From Streptomyces omiyaensis (lineage in GTDB: Bacteria; Actinomycetota; Actinomycetes; Streptomycetales; Streptomycetaceae): a DNA stretch of 64,000 nucleotides. Position 1 is the stretch's first letter; each line of letters opens with the position of its first letter. The stretch spans positions 62,001-126,000 of the forward strand of contig NZ_BMVV01000021.1 in the NCBI RefSeq assembly GCF_014650895.1, given 5' to 3'. The position numbers and the translations under genes are program-made. A model generated the notes under the pieces. It saw only the letters and a program-made list of their open reading frames with translations. It ran no database searches and was not told the DNA's origin. Shown here one piece after another: positions 1 through 8,773 of this stretch.

Positions 1-293
1 AGTCGCCGCGCGCCGCCGACGCCCTGCACTCCTTCTACGCCGAGCGGTTCCGGCGCTGCGAGGAGGTCGTGAGCCGGGCCGTCGACCGGGGCGAGGCGCC
101 CGCCGCCACCGACGCTGGAGCGGTGGTCCGGGCCGTCTCCGCGCCACTCTTCCTCCGCCTCTTCGTCACCCGCGAACCCGTCGACGGATCCCTGGCCGAC
201 CAGGCGGCGGACGCGGCGCTGGCGGCGGTGGCGGCGGGCGTCTACACCCGGCGGACGGGCGCCCCCGTCACCGGCGCCCGGAACAAGGACTGA
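1..293 (+). CDS. TetR-family regulator, C-terminal part only
   Basis: The frame is open from the left edge of the window to a TGA at 291-293, giving 96 visible residues; the DNA-binding N-terminus lies outside. The visible part is alpha-helical and contains a stretch reading SAPLFLRLFVTREPVDG, which resembles the C-terminal ligand-binding domain of TetR/AcrR-type repressors (an apolar helix followed by a leucine/alanine-rich dimerisation helix ending in AAGVYTRR). The effector and targets cannot be told. The next gene, on the other strand, ends 32 bp downstream. The family call rests only on this C-terminal pattern and could not be tested with a helix-turn-helix. Confidence 0.6.
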   Translation, partial: SPRAADALHSFYAERFRRCEEVVSRAVDRGEAPAATDAGAVVRAVSAPLFLRLFVTREPVDGSLADQAADAALAAVAAGVYTRRTGAPVTGARNKD

Positions 294-325
294 ACACCCG
301 GGCGGTACGGATCAGCCGATCCGGC

Positions 326-931
326 TCACACGGTCCAGGTGGGTTCGAGCCGCACCACGTCACCCGAGAGGGCGGCCACGTCGGCCTCGGTCTGCGCGCG
401 CAGACCGAGGCGCTCCACCCTTTCCTCGCGGTACTTGCCGTGCTCCGCGGCGGAGTTCCAGAGCGAGAGCACCAGGAACTCGTGGCCGGGCGCCTCGCCG
501 AACAGGCCGCGCAGCATGCCCGGGGACCCGGCCATCGCCGGGTTCCACACCTTCTCCTGCATCAGCGCGAAGTGCTCCACGCGCTCCTCGTGGATCCGGC
601 AGTGCGCCACCCGCGCCACGTCCGCATCGGAGAACTTCGGCTCGAAACCGGTCTTCACGTCGAAGCGGTGGTCGAAGAGCTTGACCTGCGCGTCCCGGTA
701 CGTGCCGACCTGCGCGGCGGCCAGCCGGTCGTGCGAGCGGGCCATGAAGGAGTCGTAGAAGGCCCGGCTCTCCCAGAACGCGAAGATGTGCGCGATCTCG
801 GGACGGGCCCGGCTCCAGCCGCCGCCCTGCCCGCGGAATCCCGGCTCCCCGAGCAGCCCCGCCCACTTCCGCTGCCCTCGCTCGAAGCCTCGACGGTCCA
901 CGACGGCGCAGCGAATCCACTTGACCAGCAC
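326..931 (-). CDS. YdbC-family protein (DUF4937)
   Basis: The 201-residue product begins VLVKWIRCAVVDRRGF. It appears to carry two ferredoxin-like (dimeric alpha/beta barrel, ABM-type) repeats: the first around HIFAFWESRAFYDSFM, the second around VAHCRIHEERVEHF and EFLVLSLWNSAAEHG. Such folds often act as small monooxygenases or heme-binding proteins, but no substrate is established for this family. The frame stays open 72 codons further upstream, but that part has no family similarity, so I chose the GTG at 931-929. The ribosome site in front of it is weak. The gene is divergent from the TerD-domain gene across a 242-bp gap with no other recognisable content. Confidence 0.75.
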   Translation of the reverse strand: MLVKWIRCAVVDRRGFERGQRKWAGLLGEPGFRGQGGGWSRARPEIAHIFAFWESRAFYDSFMARSHDRLAAAQVGTYRDAQVKLFDHRFDVKTGFEPKFSDADVARVAHCRIHEERVEHFALMQEKVWNPAMAGSPGMLRGLFGEAPGHEFLVLSLWNSAAEHGKYREERVERLGLRAQTEADVAALSGDVVRLEPTWTV

Positions 932-1173
932 CGCGCCATCGTACGGGGCGGAGGAGCGCCCCGGCAGACCGTCACCACAGATGGGCGACCCGGCGTGAGC
1001 CCCCGTCAGGGCCCAGTCCTTTCCGGCCAGTCGGACGTCGAGATCCGGCACGTAGCCGCCCCGGAACCGGGCTCGGCGGCCTCCTCCGGCCCAACTGTCG
1101 TACACGCGTGACACCATGAAGTGAGGCCCGGGGCGTCGGGTCTTCACGGGGACACGGGGAAAGGGGAGGCACC

Positions 1174-1704
1174 GTGAGCGGACTCAACAAGGGCGTCGGC
1201 AAGGTCGAGGTGGCGCTCAAGTGGGACCCGGCGCCGGCGGGGGCGCCGGCGCACGACCTGGATCTCGTCGCCGCGGTCTTCACCGCGGACGACTCCCACG
1301 GCACGCCCGCCCAGCTCGTCCACTTCGGCCGGCGCTCCCCCGACGGGACGATCACCCTCCTCCGCGACAGCCGTACGGGGCAGGGGTTCGGCTACGACGA
1401 GGCGATGACGCTCGAACTGGACCGGCTGGCCGACCGGTACACGCGCGTGGTGGTCGGCGTGGCGGTGCAGCAGGGCGGCGGCCGGGTGGTCTTCGGCCGG
1501 ATAGCCCACGCCGAGGTCCGCGTCAGCGAGGGCTACACGGAACTGCTCACGTACGACTTCGCCGGCGTCGCCGACGCCACCGCCTCGACCGTCGTCGAAT
1601 TCGTCCGCGACGGCTCGGCGGGCTGGACGTTCCGTCCCCTGCCGCGGGGCTTCGACACGGACCCGGAGTCCTTCGGCTCCCTCATGGGCACGCCCCGCCC
1701 CTGA
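1174..1704 (+). CDS. TerD-domain protein
   Basis: The product has 176 residues and starts at GTG 1174, eight bases after a GGGGAGG ribosome site. It begins SGLNKGVGKVEVALKWDP and contains HDLDLVAAVF, the strand-rich start of the TerD calcium-binding beta-sandwich. TerD-like proteins are known from tellurite resistance (ter) loci; in Streptomyces several paralogues occur outside such loci and are linked to stress and development. No other ter gene is nearby, so it is probably one of these stand-alone cytoplasmic paralogues. A strong hairpin follows the stop codon. Confidence 0.85.
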   Translation: MSGLNKGVGKVEVALKWDPAPAGAPAHDLDLVAAVFTADDSHGTPAQLVHFGRRSPDGTITLLRDSRTGQGFGYDEAMTLELDRLADRYTRVVVGVAVQQGGGRVVFGRIAHAEVRVSEGYTELLTYDFAGVADATASTVVEFVRDGSAGWTFRPLPRGFDTDPESFGSLMGTPRP

Positions 1705-1747
1705 CACCGCCCGCACCGGCTCCGTCTCCGCAGGCTCCGGGCACGCC

Positions 1748-1778
1748 GAAGGGGACCGACCCGTGGTCGGTCCCCTTC
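1748..1778. terminator. Bidirectional terminator between the TerD gene and nrdJ
   Basis: A perfect 13-bp stem (1748-1760 with 1766-1778, starting GAAGGGGACCGAC) closes a 5-base loop. It sits between convergent genes, 43 bp after the TerD stop and 28 bp past the end of nrdJ. It can therefore serve both. Like most Streptomyces terminators it lacks a long T tract. Confidence 0.85.
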
Positions 1779-1806
1779 GTCAGTCACTGATCAGCCGTTG
1801 CCGGGA

Positions 1807-4707
1807 TCAGCTGCAACCGCTGGTGGAGCCGCAGCCCTCGCAAATGTAGCAGGAGCCGGCCCGCTGCATCTTCGTGCCGCAGGAGAAGCAGAGCGGGGCG
1901 TCGGCGCTGATGCCGAGCTGCATCTCGACGAGCTCCGCCGAGGTGTGTGCCTGCTTGGGGGCCGGGACCTCGGCCTTGACCACCGGGGCGGGGGCGGCGA
2001 CGGCCTTCAGCTCCGTGGCGACCGGGGCGGACTGGGCCAGCCCCTCCACGTCGACGTCGACGTCGTCGGCCTGCTCGTAGGAGCCGGTCTCCAGGTGGCG
2101 CTGCCGCTCCTCGGCGGAGTGGATGCCGAGGGCCGAGCGGGTCTCGAAGGGCAGGAAGTCCAGCGCCAGGCGGCGGAAGATGTAGTCGACGATCGACTGC
2201 GCCATCCGCACGTCCGGGTCGTCCGTCATGCCGGCCGGCTCGAAGCGCATGTTGGTGAACTTCGAGACGTACGTCTCCAGCGGGACGCCGTACTGCAGAC
2301 CGACGGAGACGGCGATGGAGAAGGCGTCCATCATGCCCGCGAGGGTCGAACCCTGCTTCGACATCTTCAGGAAGACCTCGCCGAGACCGTCGTCCGGGTA
2401 GGAGTTGGCGGTCATGTAGCCCTCGGCGCCACCGACGGTGAAGGAGGTGGTGATCCCCGGGCGGCCCTTCGGGAGGCGCTTGCGGACCGGGCGGTACTCG
2501 ACGACCTTCTCGACGGCCTCGCGGATCGTCGCCTCGGTCTTCGCGGTCACCTCGGCCTTCTCGTCCTCCTTCTTCTTGGCGGAGAGCGGCTGGCCGACCT
2601 TGCAGTTGTCGCGGTAGATCGCGAGCGCCTTGACGCCCATCTTCCACGCCTCGAAGTAGACCTCCTCGACGTCCTCGACCGTGGCCGTCTCCGGCAGGTT
2701 CACGGTCTTGGAGAGGGCGCCGGAGATCCAGGGCTGGATGGCGGCCATCATGCGGACGTGGCCCATCGCGGAGATGGAGCGCTCGCCCATGGCGCAGTCG
2801 AAGACCTCGTAGTGCTCGGTCTTGAGGCCCGGGGCGTCGATCACATTGCCGTGCTCGGCGATGTGGGCGACGATCGCCTCGATCTGCTCCTCCTGGTAGC
2901 CCAGGCGGCGCAGGGCCTGCGGGACGGTGCCGTTGACGATCTGCATCGAGCCGCCGCCGACGAGCTTCTTGAACTTGACCAGGGCGAGGTCGGGCTCGAG
3001 ACCGGTGGTGTCGCAGGACATCGCGAGACCGATGGTGCCGGTCGGGGCGATGACCGACGCCTGGGCGTTGCGGAAGCCGTGCTTGGCGCCGAGGCGGATC
3101 ACGTCCTGCCAGGCCTCCGTGGCGGCGGCCCAGATCGGCGAGTCCAGGTCGTCCACGCGGACGGCCTTGGTGTTCTCGTCGGCGTGCTGCTTCATGACGC
3201 GCTGGTGCGGCTCGGCGTTGAGGGCGTAGCCGTCGTAGGCGCCGACGACCGCGGCGAGCTCGGCGGAGCGCTTGTACGACGTACCGGTCATCAGGGAGGA
3301 GATGGCACCGGCGAGCGCGCGGCCGCCGTCGGAGTCGTACGCGTGGCCGGTCGCCATCAGCAGGGCGCCGAGGTTGGCGTAGCCGATGCCGAGCTGGCGG
3401 AAGGCGCGGGTGTTCTCGCCGATCTTCTCGGTGGGGAAGTCCGCGAAGCAGATGGAGATGTCCATCGCGGTGATGACGAGCTCGACGACCTTGGCGAAGC
3501 GCTCGACGTCGAAGGACTGGTTGCCCTTGCCGTCGTCCTTGAGGAACTTCATGAGGTTCAGCGACGCGAGGTTGCAGGACGTGTTGTCCAGGTGCATGTA
3601 CTCGCTGCACGGGTTCGAGCCGTTGATGCGGCCGGACTCGGGGCAGGTGTGCCAGTGGTTGATCGTGTCGTCGTACTGGATGCCCGGGTCGGCGCAGGCC
3701 CACGCGGCCTCGGCCATCTTGCGGAAGAGCGCCTTGGCGTCGACCTCCTCGATGACCTCGCCGGTCATGCGGGCACGCAGGCCGAACTTGCCGCCGGACT
3801 CCACGGCCCTCATGAACTCGTCGTTCACGCGGACCGAGTTGTTGGCGTTCTGGTACTGGACGGACGTGATGTCGTCGCCGCCCAGGTCCATGTCGAAGCC
3901 CGCGTCACGGAGGGCGCGGATCTTCTCCTCCTCCTTGACCTTGGTCTCGATGAAGTTCTCGATGTCGGGGTGGTCGACGTCGAGGATGACCATCTTGGCG
4001 GCGCGACGGGTGGCACCACCGGACTTGATCGTTCCGGCGGAGGCGTCGGCACCGCGCATGAAGGAGACCGGGCCGGAGGCGTTGCCGCCGGAGGAGAGCA
4101 GCTCCTTGGAGGAGCGGATGCGGGAGAGGTTCAGGCCGGCGCCGGAGCCGCCCTTGAAGATCATGCCCTCTTCCTTGTACCAGTCGAGGATCGACTCCAT
4201 GGAGTCGTCGACGGACAGGATGAAGCAGGCGGAGACCTGCTGGGGCTGCGGCGTGCCGACGTTGAACCAGACCGGCGAGTTGAAGCTGAAGATCTGGTGG
4301 AGGAGCGCGTAGGTGAGCTCGTGCTCGAAGATCTCCGCGTCGGCGGGCGAGGCGAAGTAGCCGTACTCCTCGCCGGCCTTCGTGTAGGTCTTCACGATGC
4401 GGTCGATGAGCTGCTTCAGACCGGTCTCGCGCTGCGGGGTGCCGACGGCCCCGCGGAAGTACTTGCTGGTGACGATGTTGACCGCGTTCACCGACCAGAA
4501 GTCGGGGAACTCCACGCCGCGCTGCTCGAAGTTGATCGAGCCGTCGCGCCAGTTGGTCATGACGACGTCACGGCGCTCCCAGGCCACCTCGTCGTACGGA
4601 TGCACGCCGGGGGTGGTGTGGATGCGCTCGATCCGCAGGCCCTTGCTCGCCGCCTTGGCTCCCTTGGTGCGGGAACCACGTGCCGGGCCGCTCGCCGTCT
4701 CTGTCAT
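1807..4707 (-). CDS. nrdJ: Adenosylcobalamin-dependent ribonucleotide reductase (class II)
   Basis: This 966-residue enzyme reduces ribonucleotides to deoxyribonucleotides using vitamin B12 coenzyme. The body shows class II NrdJ landmarks: GGSGAGLNLSRIRS, the NPCSEYM active-site loop and APTGTIGLAMSCDTTG. The C-terminus is a cysteine-rich tail (CFSCGTKMQ, then CYICEGCGS) that fits a redox or zinc-binding module re-reducing the active site. The start is the ATG at 4707, preceded by GGGAGGC; an in-frame ATG nine codons upstream has no ribosome site. It lies downstream of nrdR in the same direction with 173 bp between them, the nrdRJ arrangement known in Streptomyces, where NrdR represses the operon. 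No cobalamin riboswitch pattern was seen in the gap. Confidence 0.96.
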   Translation of the reverse strand: MTETASGPARGSRTKGAKAASKGLRIERIHTTPGVHPYDEVAWERRDVVMTNWRDGSINFEQRGVEFPDFWSVNAVNIVTSKYFRGAVGTPQRETGLKQLIDRIVKTYTKAGEEYGYFASPADAEIFEHELTYALLHQIFSFNSPVWFNVGTPQPQQVSACFILSVDDSMESILDWYKEEGMIFKGGSGAGLNLSRIRSSKELLSSGGNASGPVSFMRGADASAGTIKSGGATRRAAKMVILDVDHPDIENFIETKVKEEEKIRALRDAGFDMDLGGDDITSVQYQNANNSVRVNDEFMRAVESGGKFGLRARMTGEVIEEVDAKALFRKMAEAAWACADPGIQYDDTINHWHTCPESGRINGSNPCSEYMHLDNTSCNLASLNLMKFLKDDGKGNQSFDVERFAKVVELVITAMDISICFADFPTEKIGENTRAFRQLGIGYANLGALLMATGHAYDSDGGRALAGAISSLMTGTSYKRSAELAAVVGAYDGYALNAEPHQRVMKQHADENTKAVRVDDLDSPIWAAATEAWQDVIRLGAKHGFRNAQASVIAPTGTIGLAMSCDTTGLEPDLALVKFKKLVGGGSMQIVNGTVPQALRRLGYQEEQIEAIVAHIAEHGNVIDAPGLKTEHYEVFDCAMGERSISAMGHVRMMAAIQPWISGALSKTVNLPETATVEDVEEVYFEAWKMGVKALAIYRDNCKVGQPLSAKKKEDEKAEVTAKTEATIREAVEKVVEYRPVRKRLPKGRPGITTSFTVGGAEGYMTANSYPDDGLGEVFLKMSKQGSTLAGMMDAFSIAVSVGLQYGVPLETYVSKFTNMRFEPAGMTDDPDVRMAQSIVDYIFRRLALDFLPFETRSALGIHSAEERQRHLETGSYEQADDVDVDVEGLAQSAPVATELKAVAAPAPVVKAEVPAPKQAHTSAELVEMQLGISADAPLCFSCGTKMQRAGSCYICEGCGSTSGCS

Positions 4708-4853
4708 GCCGCCTCCCATATACGGGCAAAACACCCTTTGGCGCCCAGATAATCCCAGAGCACCGTCGTCTGTACTACGTTCTGTACTGCTTGACCCACG
4801 GGCACCGCACAGGTCGCCCGGGGCAGGTCTTCACGGCCGCACGGCGACCGGTG

Positions 4854-4873
4854 CCGGGCCCGCGAGGGCCCGG
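4854..4873. terminator. Hairpin between nrdR and nrdJ
   Basis: An 8-bp GC stem (4854-4861 with 4866-4873) closes a GCGA tetraloop just past the nrdR stop codon. It may attenuate read-through into nrdJ or stabilise the upstream message; with no T tract the role is unproven. Confidence 0.45.
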
Positions 4874-4880
4874 GCCGCCA

Positions 4881-5387
4881 TCAGTCGGCGGTACCGGCGG
4901 GGGCGGGAACCTCGGGGGCACCCGCACCGCCGTTCTCAGCGGGAGGCCGCACGCGGAGTTCCGCGATGGCGGCCTCGAAGTCTTCGAGGCCTTCGAAGGC
5001 CTTGTACACGGACGCGAAGCGCAGGTACGCGACGAGGTCGAGCTCCTGCAGCGGCCCGAGGATCGCGAGGCCCACGTCATGGGTGGTCAGCTCGGCACTG
5101 CCGGTGGCGCGCACCGCCTCCTCGACCCGCTGACCGAGCTTGGCCAGGGCGTCCTCGGTGACCGGTCGTCCCTGACACGCCTTGCGGACGCCGGAGATGA
5201 CCTTGGTGCGACTGAAGGGCTCGGTGACGCCGGAGCGCTTGACCACCATGAGCGAACAGGTCTCCACCGTGGTGAAACGGCGGGCACAGTCGGTGCACTG
5301 GCGGCGGCGTCGGATGGACGTGCCGTCATCGGTGGTGCGACTGTCCACGACCCGGCTGTCAGGGTGCCTGCAGAAGGGGCAGTGCAT
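4881..5387 (-). CDS. nrdR: Transcriptional repressor NrdR
   Basis: The 168-residue protein begins MHCPFCRHPDSRVVDSR and has a second CxxC pair in QCTDCARRF, together forming the N-terminal zinc ribbon. An ATP-cone domain follows (VVKRSGVTEPFSRTKV to ASVYKAFEGLEDFE). NrdR senses ATP/dATP and represses ribonucleotide reductase operons. The ATG at 5387 is fixed by the conserved MHCPFC start; the upstream open frame has no family similarity. The 20-residue alanine/proline-rich C-terminal tail looks disordered. It is the first gene of nrdR-nrdJ, and two candidate NrdR boxes lie 113-160 bp upstream of its start. Confidence 0.96.
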   Translation of the reverse strand: MHCPFCRHPDSRVVDSRTTDDGTSIRRRRQCTDCARRFTTVETCSLMVVKRSGVTEPFSRTKVISGVRKACQGRPVTEDALAKLGQRVEEAVRATGSAELTTHDVGLAILGPLQELDLVAYLRFASVYKAFEGLEDFEAAIAELRVRPPAENGGAGAPEVPAPAGTAD

Positions 5388-5499
5388 CGCGGTTCCGACC
5401 CTCTTCCTGATGGCATCACTGAACAGCCCCGCGGGGCCCGTCAAGGCCCTCGAAGCGACCACCAGCATAGGCGATGGACGGCACCCCGGTAGACCGGGG

Positions 5500-5546
5500 A
5501 CCACTATCCCTGGGCGGCCGGTGACATCCAACCACTAGATCTTGGG
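5500..5546. promoter_or_regulatory. Tandem NrdR boxes
   Basis: Two sites share ACCACTA: ACCACTATCCCTGGGC at 5500-5515 and ACCACTAGATCTTGGG at 5531-5546. The second is a near-palindrome (CCACTAGATCTTGGG) that fits the NrdR box pattern of an AT-rich centre flanked by CAC and GTG-like halves. The copies start exactly 31 bp apart, matching the three-helical-turn spacing described for NrdR box pairs. They lie upstream of nrdR, consistent with autoregulation of nrdRJ. Confidence 0.75.
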
Positions 5547-5746
5547 TTCAGGTCGCTTCGACACCACCCGCGTGTCGCGGGGTCCCCGAAGCCGCGCCCA
5601 TGCTCCGCGAATGGGAGACTGGGAGGGCGCGCCGGGGCCCGGGAGCCCAGCGGGGAAGGCTACCGTAAGGGCGGGATCGGCCCTGGAGGACCCACCCCCC
5701 ATACACCCCCACTCGCACACGTGTAAGGCAATCTGCGGATTTTCAC

Positions 5747-5762
5747 TCGAACGTGTGTTTGG
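5747..5762. promoter_or_regulatory. SOS (LexA) box of lexA
   Basis: TCGAACGTGTGTTTGG at 5747-5762 matches the actinobacterial LexA operator CGAAC-N4-GTTCG with one deviation in the right half (GTTTG). It lies 66 bp upstream of the lexA start codon, as expected for autorepression. Confidence 0.88.
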
Positions 5763-5827
5763 CGCAACCTTTCGAAAGCTACTACCGTTGTGCCAGCCAG
5801 GGAGACCATTCGAGAGGGGCCGACGAC

Positions 5828-6616
5828 GTGACCACCACCGCAGACAGCGCCACCATCACCGCCCAGGACCGCTCCCAGGGCCGACTCGAGCCGGTGCACG
5901 CCATGAACGAAACCGCCATGAACGGCGAGGAGCCCGGGCGCCCCACCCGAGCCCTCCCCGGAAGGCCTCCAGGCATCAGGGCCGACAGCTCCGGCCTCAC
6001 CGACCGCCAGCGCCGGGTCATCGAAGTCATCCGCGACTCGGTCCAGCGGCGCGGTTACCCGCCGTCGATGCGCGAGATCGGACAGGCCGTCGGCCTGTCC
6101 AGCACGTCGTCGGTGGCCCACCAGCTGATGGCCCTGGAGCGCAAGGGCTTCCTCCGCCGCGACCCGCACCGCCCCCGGGCGTACGAGGTCCGCGGATCGG
6201 ACCAGCCCAGCACCCAGCCGACCGACACCACCGGCAAGCCCGCCGCGTCCTACGTGCCCCTGGTGGGCCGGATCGCGGCCGGCGGTCCCATCCTGGCCGA
6301 GGAGTCCGTCGAGGACGTCTTCCCGCTTCCCCGGCAGCTCGTCGGCGACGGCGAGCTGTTCGTCCTCAAGGTCGTCGGCGACTCCATGATCGAGGCCGCC
6401 ATCTGCGACGGCGACTGGGTCACGGTCCGCCGCCAGCCCGTCGCGGAGAACGGCGACATCGTCGCCGCCATGCTCGACGGCGAGGCCACCGTGAAGCGCT
6501 TCAAGCGCGAGGACGGCCACGTCTGGCTGCTCCCGCACAACGCCGCGTACCAGCCCATCCCCGGTGACGAGGCCACGATCCTCGGCAAGGTGGTCGCCGT
6601 ACTGCGGAGGGTGTGA
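5828..6616 (+). CDS. lexA: SOS repressor LexA
   Basis: The 262-residue repressor starts at GTG 5828 after a GAGAGGGG ribosome site. The winged helix-turn-helix spans about residues 55-122 (LTDRQRRVIEVIRDSV, SSTSSVAHQLMALERK). The S24 peptidase domain follows, with the Ala151-Gly152 self-cleavage site in GRIAAGG, catalytic Ser186 in VVGDSMIE and Lys223 in ATVKRF. When RecA filaments form on damaged DNA, LexA cleaves itself and frees SOS promoters. Residues 1-54 form the long, probably disordered N-terminal extension usual in Streptomyces LexA. The gene is convergent with the DinG-type helicase gene. Confidence 0.97.
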   Translation: MTTTADSATITAQDRSQGRLEPVHAMNETAMNGEEPGRPTRALPGRPPGIRADSSGLTDRQRRVIEVIRDSVQRRGYPPSMREIGQAVGLSSTSSVAHQLMALERKGFLRRDPHRPRAYEVRGSDQPSTQPTDTTGKPAASYVPLVGRIAAGGPILAEESVEDVFPLPRQLVGDGELFVLKVVGDSMIEAAICDGDWVTVRRQPVAENGDIVAAMLDGEATVKRFKREDGHVWLLPHNAAYQPIPGDEATILGKVVAVLRRV

Positions 6617-6637
6617 CCCCACCTGCCGGCTTCGACC

Positions 6638-6672
6638 GGGCCCCGGGACCCACTGCGCCGGTCCCGGGGCCC
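6638..6672. terminator. Terminator after lexA
   Basis: A perfect 13-bp GC stem (6638-6650 with 6660-6672) encloses a 9-base loop, starting 22 bp after the lexA stop. It lies between convergent genes. Confidence 0.85.
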
Positions 6673-6700
6673 GCTGTTCGTCCCGCTCTCTCCTGGCTCT

Positions 6701-6732
6701 CGTCCGGCCCCGGCATCCGCCGGGGCCGGACG
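6701..6732. terminator. Terminator for the dinG-type gene
   Basis: A second perfect 13-bp stem (6701-6713 with 6720-6732) with a 6-base loop lies just past the end of the minus-strand helicase gene. With the preceding hairpin it forms a double barrier between lexA and dinG. Confidence 0.85.
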
Positions 6733-6749
6733 TGCGTCCGCCGCCGGAC

Positions 6750-8723
6750 TCAGGCGCCGTCCGCCTTCGCCTTGGCGTCGATCGCCGCGAGCGACTTCCG
6801 CACCTGATTGCGGTCGGTCGTGTACCAGAAGTCGGGCATCGAGGCCTTCAGATAGCTGCCGTACCGCGCGGTGGCGAGGCGCTGGTCCAGGACGGCCACG
6901 ACTCCCCGGTCGCCGGTGGCCCGGACCAGGCGGCCGGCCCCCTGGGCCATCAGCAGCGCCGCGTGCGTCGCGGCGACCGCCATGAAGCCGTTCCCCCCGG
7001 CCTCCTCGACCGCCTTCTGGCGCGCGCTCATCAGCGGGTCGTCCGGGCGCGGGAAGGGGATCTTGTCCATGACGACCAGCTGGCAGCTGGCCCCCGGCAC
7101 GTCCACGCCCTGCCAGAGCGACAGCGTGCCGAAGAGGCAGGTCCGCGGATCGGCCGAGAAGTTCTTGATCAGCTCGCCCAGGGTGTCCTCGCCCTGGAGC
7201 AGGATCGGGAACTCGGGGATCCGGGTCCGCAGCTCCTCCGCCGCCAGCTGGGCGGCCCGCATGGAGGAGAAGAGCCCCAGGGTCCGGCCGCCGGCCGCCT
7301 GGATCAGCTCCGTCAGCTCGTCCAGCATGTCGCCGCGGTCGCCGTCCCTGGCCGGCTTGGCCAGGTGCTTGGCGACGTACATGATGCCCTGCTTGGGATA
7401 GTCGAACGGGGAGCCGACGTCGATGCCCTTCCAGACGGGCAGGTCGTCGCCGGTGGTGCCCTCGGGCGCGAGGCCCAGGGAGGCACCCACCCCGTTGAAG
7501 TCGCCGCCGAGCTTCAGGGTGGCGGAGGCCAGCACGACGGAGCGCTCGGTGAAGAGCTTCTCCCGGAGCAGCCCGGAGACCGAGAGCGGCGCGACCCGCA
7601 GCGAGGCGCCGAAGCGGTCGTGGCGCTCGTACCAGACGACGTCCCACTCGGAGCCCTGGGTGATCCGCTCCGCGACGCCGTACACGGTCTCGACCGAGGC
7701 CATCGCCTGCTTGCGGACGGCGTCCTCGTCCTGCACCGAGCGGTCCCGGGTGTTCCCCAGCGCGGTGATCACCGCGCGGGCCGCGTCACGGAGTGCCATC
7801 AGGGCGTACGCCAGGTCCTCCGGAACCTTCTCCAAGCGGCCCGGCAGCGCCAGCTCCATGACCCGCTCGAAGCCCTCCGCCGCGGTCTGGAGCTGGTCGG
7901 CGACCTTCTCGTCCACGAGCTTGGCGGACCGGCGCACCGCCCGGTTCACCTGCCCCGGGGTGAGCTCGCCGGTGGCGACGCCGGTGACCCGGGAGACCAG
8001 CTCGTGGGCCTCGTCGACGATCAGCACCTCGTGCTGGGGCAGCACGGGGGCGCCCTCGATCGCGTCGATGGCGAGGAGGGCGTGGTTGGTGACGACGACG
8101 TCGGCGAGCTTGGCGCGCTCCCGCGCCGCCTCGGCGAAGCACTCCGCCCCGTAGGCGCACTTGCTCGCGCCGAGGCACTCCCGGGAGGAGACCGAGACCT
8201 GGGCCCAGGCCCGGTCGGAGACTCCGGGCGTCAGGTCGTCCCGGTCGCCGGTCTCCGTCTCGTCCGCCCAGTCGCGCAGCCGGAGCAGGTCCTGGCCGAG
8301 CTTGCTGGTGGGCGCGGCCGCCTCGAAGGGGTCGAAGAGGCCGTCCTCCTCGTCCTGCGGGACGCCTTCGTGGAGGCGGTGCAGGCACAGGTAGTTCGAG
8401 CGGCCCTTGAGCATGGCGAACTGCGGACGGCGGCGCAGCTGCGGATGGAGCGCGTCGACCGTCCGCGGCAGGTCGCGCTCGACGAGCTGGCGCTGGAGCG
8501 CCAGGGTGGCGGTGGCGACCACCACCCTCTCCCCGTGGGCGAGCGCCGGCACCAGGTAGCCGAGCGACTTTCCGGTGCCGGTGCCCGCCTGGACGAGCAG
8601 GTGGGAATTGTCGTCGATGGCCTCGGCCACGGCCTCGGCCATGGTGACCTGGCCGGGCCGCTCCGTGCCGCCGACGGCGGCGACGGCGGCGTGGAGGAGG
8701 TCGGGGAGGGATGGCTTCGTCAT
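6750..8723 (-). CDS. dinG: DinG/XPD-type ATP-dependent DNA helicase
   Basis: The 657-residue protein has a Walker A motif AGTGTGKS at residues 46-53, a DEAH box in IVDEAHELV, and a C-terminal helicase lobe with LFGTLSLWQGVDVPG and QGAGRLVRATGDRGVV. Between the ATPase motifs, cysteines in YLCLHRLH, ECLGASKCAYGAEC and nearby fit the iron-sulfur domain of XPD/DinG superfamily 2 helicases. The family unwinds DNA 5' to 3' and removes R-loops or repair intermediates. DinG is an SOS gene in E. coli, but no LexA box is visible in the 50 bp upstream here. It may be transcribed with the preceding siderophore operon, whose last gene ends 50 bp upstream. Confidence 0.88.
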   Translation of the reverse strand: MTKPSLPDLLHAAVAAVGGTERPGQVTMAEAVAEAIDDNSHLLVQAGTGTGKSLGYLVPALAHGERVVVATATLALQRQLVERDLPRTVDALHPQLRRRPQFAMLKGRSNYLCLHRLHEGVPQDEEDGLFDPFEAAAPTSKLGQDLLRLRDWADETETGDRDDLTPGVSDRAWAQVSVSSRECLGASKCAYGAECFAEAARERAKLADVVVTNHALLAIDAIEGAPVLPQHEVLIVDEAHELVSRVTGVATGELTPGQVNRAVRRSAKLVDEKVADQLQTAAEGFERVMELALPGRLEKVPEDLAYALMALRDAARAVITALGNTRDRSVQDEDAVRKQAMASVETVYGVAERITQGSEWDVVWYERHDRFGASLRVAPLSVSGLLREKLFTERSVVLASATLKLGGDFNGVGASLGLAPEGTTGDDLPVWKGIDVGSPFDYPKQGIMYVAKHLAKPARDGDRGDMLDELTELIQAAGGRTLGLFSSMRAAQLAAEELRTRIPEFPILLQGEDTLGELIKNFSADPRTCLFGTLSLWQGVDVPGASCQLVVMDKIPFPRPDDPLMSARQKAVEEAGGNGFMAVAATHAALLMAQGAGRLVRATGDRGVVAVLDQRLATARYGSYLKASMPDFWYTTDRNQVRKSLAAIDAKAKADGA

Positions 8724-8773
8724 AGCCGTCCCAGACTACGGGGCCGCACCGACAGCGGAGGCACTCCCCGGAA

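Larger units (their letters stand above)
5388..5827. other. Divergent nrdR/lexA control region (440 bp, no gene)
   Basis: This gap holds the promoters of nrdR (leftward) and lexA (rightward). The recognisable content is a pair of NrdR boxes at 5500-5546 and one SOS box at 5747-5762. Roughly 200 bp between them show no ORF with a ribosome site and no clear hairpin. Confidence 0.8.

Noticed and set aside
1807..4707. Long open frames on the opposite strand over nrdJ and other genes
   Set aside because: In DNA with this GC content antisense frames stay open by composition; they show low-complexity or arginine/glycine-rich sequence and no ribosome site.
4708..4880. Cobalamin riboswitch upstream of nrdJ
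   Set aside because: No B12-box sequence or characteristic multi-stem layout was seen; only repeats of AGTACAG occur, and nrdJ is cotranscribed with nrdR.
8724..8773. SOS box in front of the DinG-type helicase gene
   Set aside because: The short gap has no CGAAC/GTTCG-type sequence, so SOS control cannot be claimed here.
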